Shown here in pieces: positions 24,988 through 33,683 of a stretch of DNA of 64,000 nt (position 1 is its first letter; the number at the start of each line of letters is the position of its first letter). Location of the stretch: contig JBMNHF010000020.1 in NCBI GenBank assembly GCA_050950205.1, positions 164,236-228,235 of the forward strand, read 5' to 3'. The notes below the pieces were generated by a model. That model did no database searches. It saw only the letters and a list, made by a program, of their open reading frames with translations, and had not been told where the DNA came from. This DNA comes from WRAV01 sp050950205. Lineage in GTDB: Bacteria > Bacillota > Clostridia > Oscillospirales > Ruminococcaceae. Both the position numbers and the translations under genes were made by a program.

Positions 24988-27036
24988 ATGAAAGCAAGAT
25001 ACTCATGGATATCCTTACCCTGTCTGTTGCTGGCCGTCCTTCTGGCTGTGACAGCCTGTGCACCTCGCACCTTGCCGGCCTCCCAGCCGGAACCTCCCCT
25101 AGGGGAATCTCGCCCAGCTACCCCGGCGGATCACCAGTCTTCCCCATCTTCTTCCCTACAGGCGGAGGAGCAGTCGGTCTGGGAGGAGGAGATTACAGAG
25201 TTAAACTCCCAGACGGAAGAGTTGCCCTCCCAGACGGAAGAATTGCCGTCCGAGCCGGAAGAGTCGTCGTCTTTGATCGAGAAGGCAGAAAGATCTTTTT
25301 CCCTTGCTCCGCAGACTGTGGTTCCTCTGTCCATTCCATCGGGGGCTGTCACACCCCAATTTAATCTGACCATTCCCCAGACCCTTGCGGTCAACCGACC
25401 CGAAAAAGCGATCACCACCACCTTGTCTTCCTATTACATTATGGGAACCTCCAACCCCTCCCTTCCCCTCTACTTTGATGGACAGGAAGTGGCGCGGCAG
25501 GGAACCAAAGGAGTGTGGGGTGTCCATGTCCAGCTGGCGGTGGGGGAAAATCGCTTTACCGTCCGCCAGGGAGATCAAACCGTCACCGTTTCCATCACCC
25601 GCCAGGCGATTCCGGGCACACAGCCCATCCATGCGATTCTGCCCAATTCCATGTACCCTGCGGTGCAGGGCGGCGTCAAGGTGGGAGGAAAACTTCCGGT
25701 GGAGTGCGTGGCGCCCTCGGGGGCAACGGTAACCGCCACCTTTGGAGGGAAAACCGTTACCCTGCAACAGGTAGCCAATGCTGCTTCGGGAATTCCCGCC
25801 ACCTTCCGGGGGGAACTCCCCGTTGGAACCGATTATCCTGCCGGAGTCACCACCAAGGTGGGCAAGGTAACCTATCATCTGACCTGGGGTGGAAAAACCA
25901 CCAAATATCAGTCCCAGGGAGATGTGTTTGTGGCCGGCAAGGGAAGCTATATTGCCGTTCGGGTCACCGCCTATCTGGGCCTTGTTTACGACAATCCTAA
26001 GATGCCCGGCATCTTCCGGGAAAAGCTGAGAACGGGAGCCGCCGATTACGTTTACTCCGAGGACAATCAATATTATCGCCTCTACTCGGGAGGGTATATC
26101 CCCAAGAGCCTGTGCGAAATTATTGAAGGGGAAGTGCGAATCGGCAACAAAATCACTTCCGTTTCCACCTCCATCCACCCGGATGGAGAGAGCTATACCT
26201 TCCACGGCATTGCTCCCCCTGCCTACCGGGCAGGGCGGGCAGAGGGCAACAAGTTTGTCCTCACAGTATACAACACCAATGGCGTCCAGCCGGTGAACGT
26301 GTCCTCCTCCCGCCTCTTTTCGGGGGTGCAGGCCACCGCCAATCAGAACAGCAGTGTCACCTATGTGTTTGACCTCAAAGATGCCAGCCGTTACTGGGGC
26401 TATCTGGTTCAGTTTGACGGAAACGACTTGGTTTTGAGTTTTCAGTACAAGCCCACCCTTTCCTCCGGTTCCACTCCGCTAAAGGGAGTGAAAATTATGC
26501 TGGATCCCGGCCACGGAGGATACGATCCGGGCGCCTTGGGCTTTGCCGGCACCAAAGGACCAGACGAAAACACCCTGAATCTGGCCAACGCCTATGCCGT
26601 GCGGGACAAGCTGGTCACTTTGGGCGCAGAGGTTGCCTTTACCCGATCCCAGTTGGGCGAGTATCTCTCGCTGGACGATCGGCTGCAGGCCTTTGAAAAA
26701 AGCGGTGCTCATCTGTTTTTGTCCCTTCACCACAACTCTCTGCCCGAAAGCAGCGACGGCAACAAGGCCAACGGCACCGAAATTTATTACCACACCAACC
26801 ATTCTGCCACAGCCGCTTCCCGATTGATCGAGGCCTATACCGCTCAGGTCAGCCGCAGCAACCGGGGCGCCAAAAACGGATATTTCAGGGTCACCCTATT
26901 GCCCCAGTCCCCTTCCATGCTGATTGAAATGGGCTTTATGTGCAACCCGGCAGAGTACGAAAATCTCACCAATCCGGCTGTCATCCAGCAGTCCGCCCAA
27001 GGAATTGTGGACGGTATTTTGGCAGCTTTGCGGTAA
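24988..27036 (+). CDS. N-acetylmuramoyl-L-alanine amidase, lipoprotein
   Basis: The 682-residue lipoprotein has a signal peptide ending in LAVTAC, a disordered Ser/Glu/Pro linker (residues 30-95), a stretch of beta-rich domains and, from about residue 505, an Amidase_3 zinc domain: MLDPGHGGYDPGA (His ligand), DENTLNLANA (Glu), FLSLHHNS (His) and a terminal MLIEMGFMCNPAEYE (catalytic Glu). It cleaves the amide bond of peptidoglycan stems. AGGAG lies 7 bases upstream of ATG 24988. A sporulation or cell-separation role is possible. Confidence 0.88.
   Translation: MKARYSWISLPCLLLAVLLAVTACAPRTLPASQPEPPLGESRPATPADHQSSPSSSLQAEEQSVWEEEITELNSQTEELPSQTEELPSEPEESSSLIEKAERSFSLAPQTVVPLSIPSGAVTPQFNLTIPQTLAVNRPEKAITTTLSSYYIMGTSNPSLPLYFDGQEVARQGTKGVWGVHVQLAVGENRFTVRQGDQTVTVSITRQAIPGTQPIHAILPNSMYPAVQGGVKVGGKLPVECVAPSGATVTATFGGKTVTLQQVANAASGIPATFRGELPVGTDYPAGVTTKVGKVTYHLTWGGKTTKYQSQGDVFVAGKGSYIAVRVTAYLGLVYDNPKMPGIFREKLRTGAADYVYSEDNQYYRLYSGGYIPKSLCEIIEGEVRIGNKITSVSTSIHPDGESYTFHGIAPPAYRAGRAEGNKFVLTVYNTNGVQPVNVSSSRLFSGVQATANQNSSVTYVFDLKDASRYWGYLVQFDGNDLVLSFQYKPTLSSGSTPLKGVKIMLDPGHGGYDPGALGFAGTKGPDENTLNLANAYAVRDKLVTLGAEVAFTRSQLGEYLSLDDRLQAFEKSGAHLFLSLHHNSLPESSDGNKANGTEIYYHTNHSATAASRLIEAYTAQVSRSNRGAKNGYFRVTLLPQSPSMLIEMGFMCNPAEYENLTNPAVIQQSAQGIVDGILAALR
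25207..25265 (+). repeat. Short tandem coding repeats in the amidase linker
   Basis: Three degenerate 21-base copies encode SQTEELP, SQTEELP and SEPEESS within the extracellular linker. They are of low complexity and may vary in copy number between strains. Confidence 0.6.
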
Positions 27037-27044
27037 TCTTACAG

Positions 27045-27084
27045 AAAACAGCCCGAAGTCTCGGTAAGACTTCGGGCTGTTTAT
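27045..27084. terminator. Bidirectional terminator between amidase and groEL
   Basis: A perfect 13-bp stem (ACAGCCCGAAGTC/GACTTCGGGCTGT) is flanked by A and T tracts and serves both converging genes. Confidence 0.85.
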
Positions 27085-27107
27085 TGCTAAAACTGTGGGG
27101 CAACCAA

Positions 27108-28733
27108 TTAATACATGCCACCCATACCGCCGCCGGCAGGAGCGGGAGGAGTTTCCTCCTTGATGTCGGTGACGAGGGCTTCGGTGGTGAGAACCATAGC
27201 TGCCACAGAGGAAGCGTTCTGCAGAGCGGAACGGGTTACCTTGGCAGGGTCCACAATGCCCAGTTTGATCATGTCGCCATACTGCTCGGCGTAGGCGTCA
27301 AAGCCGTAGCCCACAGTCTTCTGGGAAAGAATCTTGTCCAGAATGACGGAGCCTTCCAGGCCGGCATTGGCAGCGATCTGACGCAGGGGCTCTTCCAGAG
27401 CGCGGCGAACGATATTGGCACCGGTCCGGATGTCTCCCTCGGCCTCTTCTACAACCTTTTCCACAGCGGGGATGGTGTCGATGAGAGCGGAGCCGCCGCC
27501 GGCCACAATTCCCTCTTCCACGGCTGCCTTGGTAGCGGAAAGAGCGTCCTCAATGCGCAGTTTCTTTTCCTTCATTTCCACTTCGGTGGCTGCGCCAACC
27601 TTGATGACAGCAACGCCGCCGCTCAGCTTGGCCAAACGCTCCTGCAATTTCTCCTTATCAAAGTCGGAGGTGGAAATTTCAATCTCACTGCGAATCTGCT
27701 TGATGCGGTCGGCAATGGCATCCTTGTTGCCGGCGCCGTCCACGATGATGGTGTTTTCCTTCTGCACCTTGACCACACGGGCACGGCCCAGGTCGTCCAT
27801 GGTGGTTTCCTTCAGCTCAAGGCCCAGCTCCTCACTGATGACCTGACCGCCGGTGAGGATGGCGATATCCTTGAGCATTTCCTTGCGGCGATCGCCAAAG
27901 CCGGGAGCCTTGACGGCTACGCAGGTAAAGGTGCCCCGCAGACGGTTGACGATGAGGGTGGACAGGGCCTCGCCCTCCACGTCTTCGGCGATGATAACCA
28001 GCTTCTTGCCGCTCTGGACAATCTGCTCCAGCAGAGGCAGAATCTCCTGAACAGAAGAGATCTTCTTGTCGGTGATGAGGATGTAGGCATCGTCGATGAC
28101 GGCTTCCATCTTCTCGGTGTCGGTAACCATGTAGGGAGTGATATAACCGCGGTCAAACTGCATACCTTCTACCACGTCGGTGTAGGTTTCGGCAGTTTTG
28201 CTTTCCTCAATGGTGATAACGCCATCGGCGGTTACCTTATCCATGGCCTCGGCAATCAGTTTGCCGATCACCTCGTCGCCGGAAGAAACGGTGGCCACCC
28301 GGGCAATGTCCTCGTTGCCGGAAACCTTCTTGGCGTTATTGCCAATGGCTTCAACCGCTGCATCCACGGCCAGCTGAATACCCTTTTTGATATCCAGAGG
28401 ATTGGCGCCGGCGGCAACGTTCTTCATACCCTCGCGAATGAGAGCCTGAGCCAGCAGTATGGCGGTGGTGGTGCCGTCACCAGCGGCGTCGTTGGTCTTG
28501 ACAGCAACTTCTTTCACCAGCTGAGCGCCCATGTTTTCAAAAGCTTCTTCCAGCTCGATTTCTTTGGCAATGGTAACGCCGTCGTTGGTAATAAGGGGAG
28601 AGCCGAACTTCTTGTCCAAAACCACATTGCGACCCTTAGGCCCCAGGGTAATTTTTACGGTATCGGCCAGCTTGTCGATACCCACCTGCAAGGTTTTTCT
28701 GGCATCTTCGCTGTAAGTGATTTGTTTAGCCAT
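27108..28733 (-). CDS. groEL: Chaperonin GroEL
   Basis: The 541-residue chaperonin shows KITLGPKGRNVVLDKKFG, AGDGTTTAILLAQAL (nucleotide binding, near residue 88) and the terminal GGGMGGMY tail. It folds proteins with GroES in the cytosol. It is second in a groES-groEL operon controlled by the CIRCE element upstream of groES. Confidence 0.98.
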   Translation of the reverse strand: MAKQITYSEDARKTLQVGIDKLADTVKITLGPKGRNVVLDKKFGSPLITNDGVTIAKEIELEEAFENMGAQLVKEVAVKTNDAAGDGTTTAILLAQALIREGMKNVAAGANPLDIKKGIQLAVDAAVEAIGNNAKKVSGNEDIARVATVSSGDEVIGKLIAEAMDKVTADGVITIEESKTAETYTDVVEGMQFDRGYITPYMVTDTEKMEAVIDDAYILITDKKISSVQEILPLLEQIVQSGKKLVIIAEDVEGEALSTLIVNRLRGTFTCVAVKAPGFGDRRKEMLKDIAILTGGQVISEELGLELKETTMDDLGRARVVKVQKENTIIVDGAGNKDAIADRIKQIRSEIEISTSDFDKEKLQERLAKLSGGVAVIKVGAATEVEMKEKKLRIEDALSATKAAVEEGIVAGGGSALIDTIPAVEKVVEEAEGDIRTGANIVRRALEEPLRQIAANAGLEGSVILDKILSQKTVGYGFDAYAEQYGDMIKLGIVDPAKVTRSALQNASSVAAMVLTTEALVTDIKEETPPAPAGGGMGGMY

Positions 28734-28779
28734 TTATACAACCTCCGTATCCTTAGTAAAGTTGAAAAGCAACGGGAAA

Positions 28780-29064
28780 TTACTCTACAATGGCGAGAAT
28801 ATCGCCCTGGCGGACAATGGTGTACTCCTCGCCGTCCAGTTTGACCTCGGTGCCTGCATATTTGCTGATCAGAACCTTATCGCCTTTTTCCACGTACATC
28901 TCAACGTCCTTACCGTCTACGATGCCGCCCGGGCCAACCTCGATCACCTCGGCAATGGAGGGCTTTTCCTTGGCAGAACCTGCCAGAATAATGCCGCTCT
29001 TGGTGGTCTCTTCGGCTTCCATCATCTTGATGACGACTCTGTCGGCCAACGGTTTAATTGTCAT
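28780..29064 (-). CDS. groES: Co-chaperonin GroES
   Basis: The 94-residue co-chaperonin starts MTIKPLADRVVIKMMEAEE and has the mobile-loop segment TTKSGIIL and KVLISKYAGTEVK. It is 46 bases upstream of groEL, in the same operon. GGAGG is present upstream of the ATG. Confidence 0.97.
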   Translation of the reverse strand: MTIKPLADRVVIKMMEAEETTKSGIILAGSAKEKPSIAEVIEVGPGGIVDGKDVEMYVEKGDKVLISKYAGTEVKLDGEEYTIVRQGDILAIVE

Positions 29065-29137
29065 TTCTGATTTCCTCCCTTAAAAATTAATGATAGGCTG
29101 CGAATGCAACCCTTTAGCAAAACGCCGCCCGGCTCGC

Positions 29138-29162
29138 TGGCACTCGCAGCCTTTGAGTGCCA
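29138..29162. promoter_or_regulatory. CIRCE element (HrcA operator)
   Basis: TGGCACTC (29138-29145), 9 bases, then GAGTGCCA (29155-29162) match the CIRCE inverted repeat with its 9-base spacer. It lies between the groES promoter and gene, so HrcA should repress groESL. Confidence 0.9.
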
Positions 29163-29168
29163 AATACT

Positions 29169-29196
29169 ATTTTATCCATTTTTAGAGAAAAATCAA
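29169..29196 (-). promoter_or_regulatory. Sigma-A promoter for groESL
   Basis: On the minus strand TTGATT (29196-29191) and TAAAAT (29174-29169) are 16 bases apart, directly upstream of the CIRCE element. Bases 29197-29399 contain no feature I can support; they are AT-rich. Confidence 0.75.
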
Positions 29197-29399
29197 GGGG
29201 GTATCCTCAAATTTTAATATCTTTATAGATTGTTCACAATTTATCCATGTTTCTTTGCAAACCCTTGAAAAATCGGATTTTTTAGGGCATAAAAATCCTA
29301 TAAATTAAGGATTCAGCTCCATCCTATGTTGCCCAAAAGGAAGAGGGATGTGGAAAATTTGGTATAGGAAAATTTTGGAGTTTAGCTAAAGCAATACAC

Positions 29400-29440
29400 A
29401 AAAAGGAACCATACTCTATCTCTGGCAGAGCATGGTTCCC
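29400..29440 (-). terminator. Terminator after spoIIE
   Basis: GGAACCAT and ATGGTTCC pair over a 19-base loop; on the minus strand the stem is followed by TTTTTG. Confidence 0.75.
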
Positions 29441-29485
29441 TATAGAATCATGGCAGGGGGTATCCCAAAGACCATGAGGGCAGCG

Positions 29486-31809
29486 TCAATCTTTGCGCAG
29501 AGCCATTCCCAGCACCGTGATATCATCCTCATGGCCGTCGGTGCGGCGCATTTTAGCAGTAACCGCCAGTTTTTCGCAGAGCTGCTGCACATCATCGCCG
29601 GAAAGGGCGGACAGCTCCGACTTGATCCAGTCCATCCCGGTACTGGTCACTCCATCCGACACCATCACAACCACATCCCCCTGATGGAGGGTGACGCTGC
29701 TTGTTTCAAAACTGACCCCGTGGAGAATACCGGCAGGCAGAGAAGCCGTTTCCACATAGCCCACCTTTCCGGATTTGATGAGAAAGGTGGGGGCAGCGCC
29801 CGCCTTGTAAAATTGGCCCGTCCGGTAAAGAGATCAAGGGTGCAGACATCCACCGTAGCCAAGGATTCATCCCCCGATTTGACCAGCAGGGCGGAATTCA
29901 CCAGCTTGAGAGCCGCCTCGTATCCCACCCCCACCGAGACAAGCCGCGCCAACAGACTGCAGGTCATGGTGGAATCCACCGCAGCGTTCCCTCCGCTGCC
30001 CATGCCATCGGAGAGAATAAAGTGGGCGCAACCTCCGCGGTTGGGGATAAATTCGTAAGCGTCGCCGCAAAGCCGGCTGCCGCTGTGGGACAGCTGATAG
30101 GCCCCGAATTCCACCGAGTAGGTAGCCTTTTCGCAAAAGGAAAAGGTGGTGAGCTTGTCCCTGGAAATCACCTCAGGGGGATCAAATTCCGCCTCCAGCA
30201 GCGCGCAGAGATCCAGAGTGGTTTGATTGCCCACGATGCGGGCTACCTGATAGCTGGGCACCGCCAGCACCACCCTCAGGCGCCCAAAGCGGTCTACAGT
30301 ACAGCTCAGCCGTTGGGGGGTGATGTTTTGTCGGGTAAAGTAATCCCGCACCCGCTCACTTTTCTGAAAGTCGATGGGTGTGGCGGAGCAAAGCTCCTCT
30401 CCCAGCTCCTCCAGCAGCAAGGACATCCCCTCAAACTGGTCGCCCATCACTGCCCTGACTTTGGCCACCTTCCGCTGCACTCCGTCCCGAGCCAGAAAGG
30501 AGCCAAACTGCGTGTTCAGCTCCGCTGTCAGTGCATTAATCCGGCAGCAGTGCTGCTGAAAGTGGCGGGGCAGCTGTTCCTGGGAAATGGTTCCGTCGCG
30601 GCGCAGCAAGGCAACACACTCCCGAAAGGCCCCACTCACCACCGAATGGCGCAGTTGCCAGCAGTTGGTTTTCATTCCGCACTGGGAGCAAACCCGTTCT
30701 GCCACCCGATCGGCAATCAAGGCAGGGCCTGCTTCCTCCCGGGCACCCAGCTTTTCGCTGACCGCCCGGGTGGTGGAGCCGATTTCCCGCAAGGCGGTGG
30801 ACACATCTCCCAACCGTTCGGACAAAGCGGCCGGGGCAAAGGTATCACAGTGGGCGGCTCCCCCCAGATCGTGAAGCCGCAGCTTGATGGCCACCCTTCC
30901 CGGAATGGCTACAAAGCAGAGGCTGGCCACAAACACTTCAAAAATAGCGGTGTTGATTTGCTGAAACTCCATGGTGAGCAGGGCGGTGGCGGTATTGATG
31001 ACAATAAAGGCGGCAGCGGTGGCAATTCGCCCCACCTGTCCAAAAATGCCTGCCGCTAAACCGCCAAAGGCGTAGGCGGTGATGACATAGGAAAATGCTC
31101 CCCCTGCCAGCCCCACCGACATCCCCGCCGCCACCCCGCAGATGGCGCCTCCCGCTTCCCGGCCATACCGGGCGCAGAGCAGGATGCAGAGCACCGCTAA
31201 AATGCGCCCCACCGAAAGCCCATTCACCTGAATGGAGGTCAAACCGATGAGAAGCACACAGGCGGAGATGGCAACGCAGCTCACATCACTTCGGCCCGCT
31301 CCCGGAATCCCCATGGGAAACACTTCCAACGATCGGGCTAAGAAATAGGTGGTGCCGCACCCCAAAAACAATTCGGCAAAGGTGAGGATGGCGTCATACG
31401 GGGTTCTGCTCCCCAGCAAAAAAGAGGCAACGCCGCAAATGCCAAGGCAGACAAAGCAGGTGAGCACCGCTGCCGCCGATTTCCACTCATGTTTAAATCG
31501 GCCTTCAAACAGCCATTTGACGCAGATCACCAGAGTCAGCGCCAATATGTATTTAAAATTGGCCAGGGGATTTCCGGTGAGCAGGTATCCCAGAACTGCT
31601 CCGGCTGCCGCCCCCATGGCATCGGCGCCGCTCAGTGCGGAAGAAAGGGCCACCGCAAAGGGAGAAACCCCGCCAAACAAAAAACAGTTGGCCATGACAA
31701 ATCCGGCAGCGGAAGCTCCCAGCATCCGAAACCATCGTTCATAGGTTTCGGCCAACTGCCGAACCCACCGGAGAATCGATACTTTTGCTACGTCTGTTCT
31801 GTGCTGCAT
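29486..31809 (-). CDS. spoIIE: Stage II sporulation protein E (frameshifted)
   Basis: SpoIIE is the membrane PP2C-type phosphatase that dephosphorylates SpoIIAA to activate sigma-F in the forespore. The N-terminal half has about ten membrane segments (residues 1-300); the C-terminal PP2C domain shows ILSDGMGSGGNAAVDST and later VSDGVTSTGMDW and DDITVLGMAL. The frame is broken at 29804: ACAAGGCG is read where ACAAAGGCG would restore KAGAAPTFLIKSGK continuing into the 92-residue tail. Restored length is 774. The ATG at 31809 has GGAGTGA upstream. A missing A in a homopolymer suggests a sequence error. Confidence 0.92.
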
Positions 31810-31911
31810 TCCACTCACTCCAAGCCAAGATACATTTTAAAGCACCGGATGACTGAAAAAAGCTGGTATGAATACATCTTCTTTCATGATACTAGGGACG
31901 TTGCCTGGATT

Positions 31912-31919
31912 TTGTCGAA
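31912..31919 (+). promoter_or_regulatory. Candidate Spo0A box upstream of spoIIE
   Basis: TTGTCGAA, an exact match to the 0A-box consensus, lies 103 bases upstream of the spoIIE start. Spo0A activates spoIIE in Bacillus, so position and gene agree. A match of this length is also expected about once per strand by chance. Confidence 0.5.
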
Positions 31920-32032
31920 GCGTTGCGACTTTGGACACAGTGAGTCAAATCGGTAAAAAATTTCCTTTGATGTATAACTTAGGCAAAAACAGCTCAATAT
32001 TATATTGTTAAGTTCAAGAACAAGGGGGAACT

Positions 32033-32878
32033 GTGTCCTTGAAGTATAAAAAGTTATTAGCGCTGTTGGTTCTGGTGGCTTTGCTAATCAGCTGCCAGCA
32101 AAAGGACGGTCTGGAACAGGAAGGGTCTTCATCCGCTGTGGAAGAACCGCCGGAAGAAAGCTATCCCATCACCTTACCCCCGTCCGAAAGCAGTATGTTG
32201 GAGGAGCCGGTGGAATCCTCTTCCATTGTGATACCGGAAAAACAGGAATCCAAAGAAGACCAAGCCCCCTCCCTGCAGCCTTCCAGTCAAGCGCCGAAGA
32301 ATTCTAAGGAGCCCTCCCTTTCTCAAACTCCCCCGGCGTCGGTGGAGCAACCGGTCAATTCCCGTGCCAATTCGCCGGGCAATGGCACCCAGCCCTCCCC
32401 TCAACCGGAAAAATCAAATCCGGCAGACGGGACAACCAATGTGTCGGGAATTGATGCCCAGCTGTTTGAGTCGGAGCTGATTCGTCTGATTAACGCCGAG
32501 CGGGAGCAGCACGGCAGACGGGCGCTGGCTCTGGAGGACACCATGAGATGGGCAGCTCGCATTCGGGCGGCCGAAGTGCTGGACAATCTTTCCCACACAC
32601 GTCCCGACGGAACCTCCTACTATACCGCCTTTGATGAGGTGGGGTTCCCCTATGCAGGCAAGTGGCACGGGGAAAACGTAAGCTATATGGAGTTTTCGGG
32701 GATGGCCTACGATACCGCCTCCGCTGCCCGCTATATGTTTGATGAGCTGCGCAGCAGTCCCGGGCATTACACCAATATGCTAAACGAAAACTTTGCCCAG
32801 ATCGGTGTCGGAGTGGAAGTGGCAACCGACGGAAACCTGGTGCGAATCGGTTCTGCCCAAATGTTTGCAGGAATGTGA
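32033..32878 (+). CDS. CAP (SCP/PR1-like) domain lipoprotein
   Basis: The 281-residue product has a lipoprotein signal ending LLISC, a long Ser/Pro/Glu linker (residues 25-145), and a C-terminal CAP domain with LIRLINAEREQHGRRALALEDTMRWAARIRAAE, SHTRPDGT, GENVSYM and SPGHYTNMLNENFAQIGVGV. CAP proteins of spore formers (YkwD-like) are often sporulation linked, but no catalysis is established. GTG at 32033 has AAGGGGG upstream; a TTG two codons later is the alternative start. Confidence 0.85.
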   Translation: MSLKYKKLLALLVLVALLISCQQKDGLEQEGSSSAVEEPPEESYPITLPPSESSMLEEPVESSSIVIPEKQESKEDQAPSLQPSSQAPKNSKEPSLSQTPPASVEQPVNSRANSPGNGTQPSPQPEKSNPADGTTNVSGIDAQLFESELIRLINAEREQHGRRALALEDTMRWAARIRAAEVLDNLSHTRPDGTSYYTAFDEVGFPYAGKWHGENVSYMEFSGMAYDTASAARYMFDELRSSPGHYTNMLNENFAQIGVGVEVATDGNLVRIGSAQMFAGM

Positions 32879-32917
32879 CCCCAAAAACGCAATGCGTTTA
32901 CAAGCTTTTACAAAGGG

Positions 32918-32950
32918 AAAAACCGGAGCACAAATGTGCTCCGGCTTTTT
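32918..32950 (+). terminator. Terminator after the CAP lipoprotein gene
   Basis: AAAAACCGGAGCAC and GTGCTCCGGCTTTTT form an almost perfect 12-bp stem with T5. Confidence 0.85.
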
Positions 32951-33009
32951 GTCCTCCCCTCCCATTTATGGGGAAATATAATTTTACACCGAAAAAAGTG
33001 CCAAGTTTA

Positions 33010-33038
33010 TTGCCTCGGTGTAAGGGATGGTCTATAAT
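33010..33038 (+). promoter_or_regulatory. Sigma-A promoter for mscL
   Basis: TTGCCT at 33010-33015 and a consensus TATAAT at 33033-33038 are 17 bases apart, about 64 bases upstream of the mscL start. Confidence 0.75.
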
Positions 33039-33101
33039 GAAGAAAACTCTTAACAAGAGACGGGGCATGGTTTTGCAAGCAGCATGGAGGGAGAAGATAA
33101 T

Positions 33102-33515
33102 ATGAAGAAGTTTTTACAGGAGTTTAAAGTGTTTGCCCTTAAGGGAAATGTCATGAATTTGGCAGTAGGTGTCATCATCGGTGCGGCGTTTCAGGGGGTG
33201 GTCACCTCCCTCACCGACAATATCCTTTCCCCTTTGATCGGTTTGTTTACCCGCCAGAATTTTGATGACAAGGCCTTGGATTTTTTGGGGGTAACCCTGC
33301 GGTACGGAGCGTTTCTCACCTCGGTGATCAATTTTGTGATTATGGCTTTTGTGGTATTTTTGATGGTGCGGGCCATGAACCGCCTGATGCCGGACAAGAA
33401 ACCTGCACCGGAAGCTCCCAAACCCAAATGCCCCTATTGCCTGACCGAAATCCAGACCGGGGCCACCCGTTGCCCCGCCTGCACCTCCCATCTGGAACAA
33501 GTCGTCCCATCTTAA
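33102..33515 (+). CDS. mscL: Large-conductance mechanosensitive channel with zinc-ribbon tail
   Basis: The 137-residue protein has the MscL pattern: N-terminal helix KKFLQEFKVFALKGNVMNLAVGVIIGAAFQGVVTSL (TM1) and TM2 around residues 65-95 with SVINFVIMAFVVFLMVRAMN. It opens under membrane tension to release solutes. After TM2 there is a Pro-rich linker and CPYCLTEI..TRCPACTSHL, a CxxC-x(n)-CxxC zinc ribbon. GGAGGGAG precedes the ATG at 33102. It is monocistronic. Confidence 0.93.
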   Translation: MKKFLQEFKVFALKGNVMNLAVGVIIGAAFQGVVTSLTDNILSPLIGLFTRQNFDDKALDFLGVTLRYGAFLTSVINFVIMAFVVFLMVRAMNRLMPDKKPAPEAPKPKCPYCLTEIQTGATRCPACTSHLEQVVPS

Positions 33516-33525
33516 ACCGAAGATC

Positions 33526-33574
33526 AAACCACCTTGGTTGCAGGGAAAATCTGCAGCGCAAGGTGGTTTTTTTG
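33526..33574 (+). terminator. Terminator after mscL
   Basis: ACCACCTTG and CAAGGTGGTTTTTTT pair as an outer stem with an inner TGCAG/CTGCA helix, followed by T7. Confidence 0.8.
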
Positions 33575-33622
33575 CATACATTGTCGGGTTACCCTGATTT
33601 TGCTTTTTGCCCAACTCAAAAT

Positions 33623-33647
33623 AAAAAGCCGGCAAAGCCGGCTTTTT
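33623..33647. terminator. Terminator after the sodium symporter gene
   Basis: AAAAAGCCGGC and GCCGGCTTTTT form an 11-bp stem with a 3-base loop; it faces both directions. Confidence 0.85.
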
Positions 33648-33683
33648 ATCATACTTGGGAGAATCTCTCCCCCATTCATTTTC

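Noticed and set aside
25207..25265. CRISPR or non-coding repeat array
   Set aside because: Three degenerate copies fall in frame inside the amidase linker, so they are coding repeats; no CRISPR array is in the window.
26940..28844. 634-residue plus-strand frame opposite groEL
   Set aside because: It is low-complexity (Gly, Asn, His rich) antisense to groEL and the amidase end, a codon-bias shadow.
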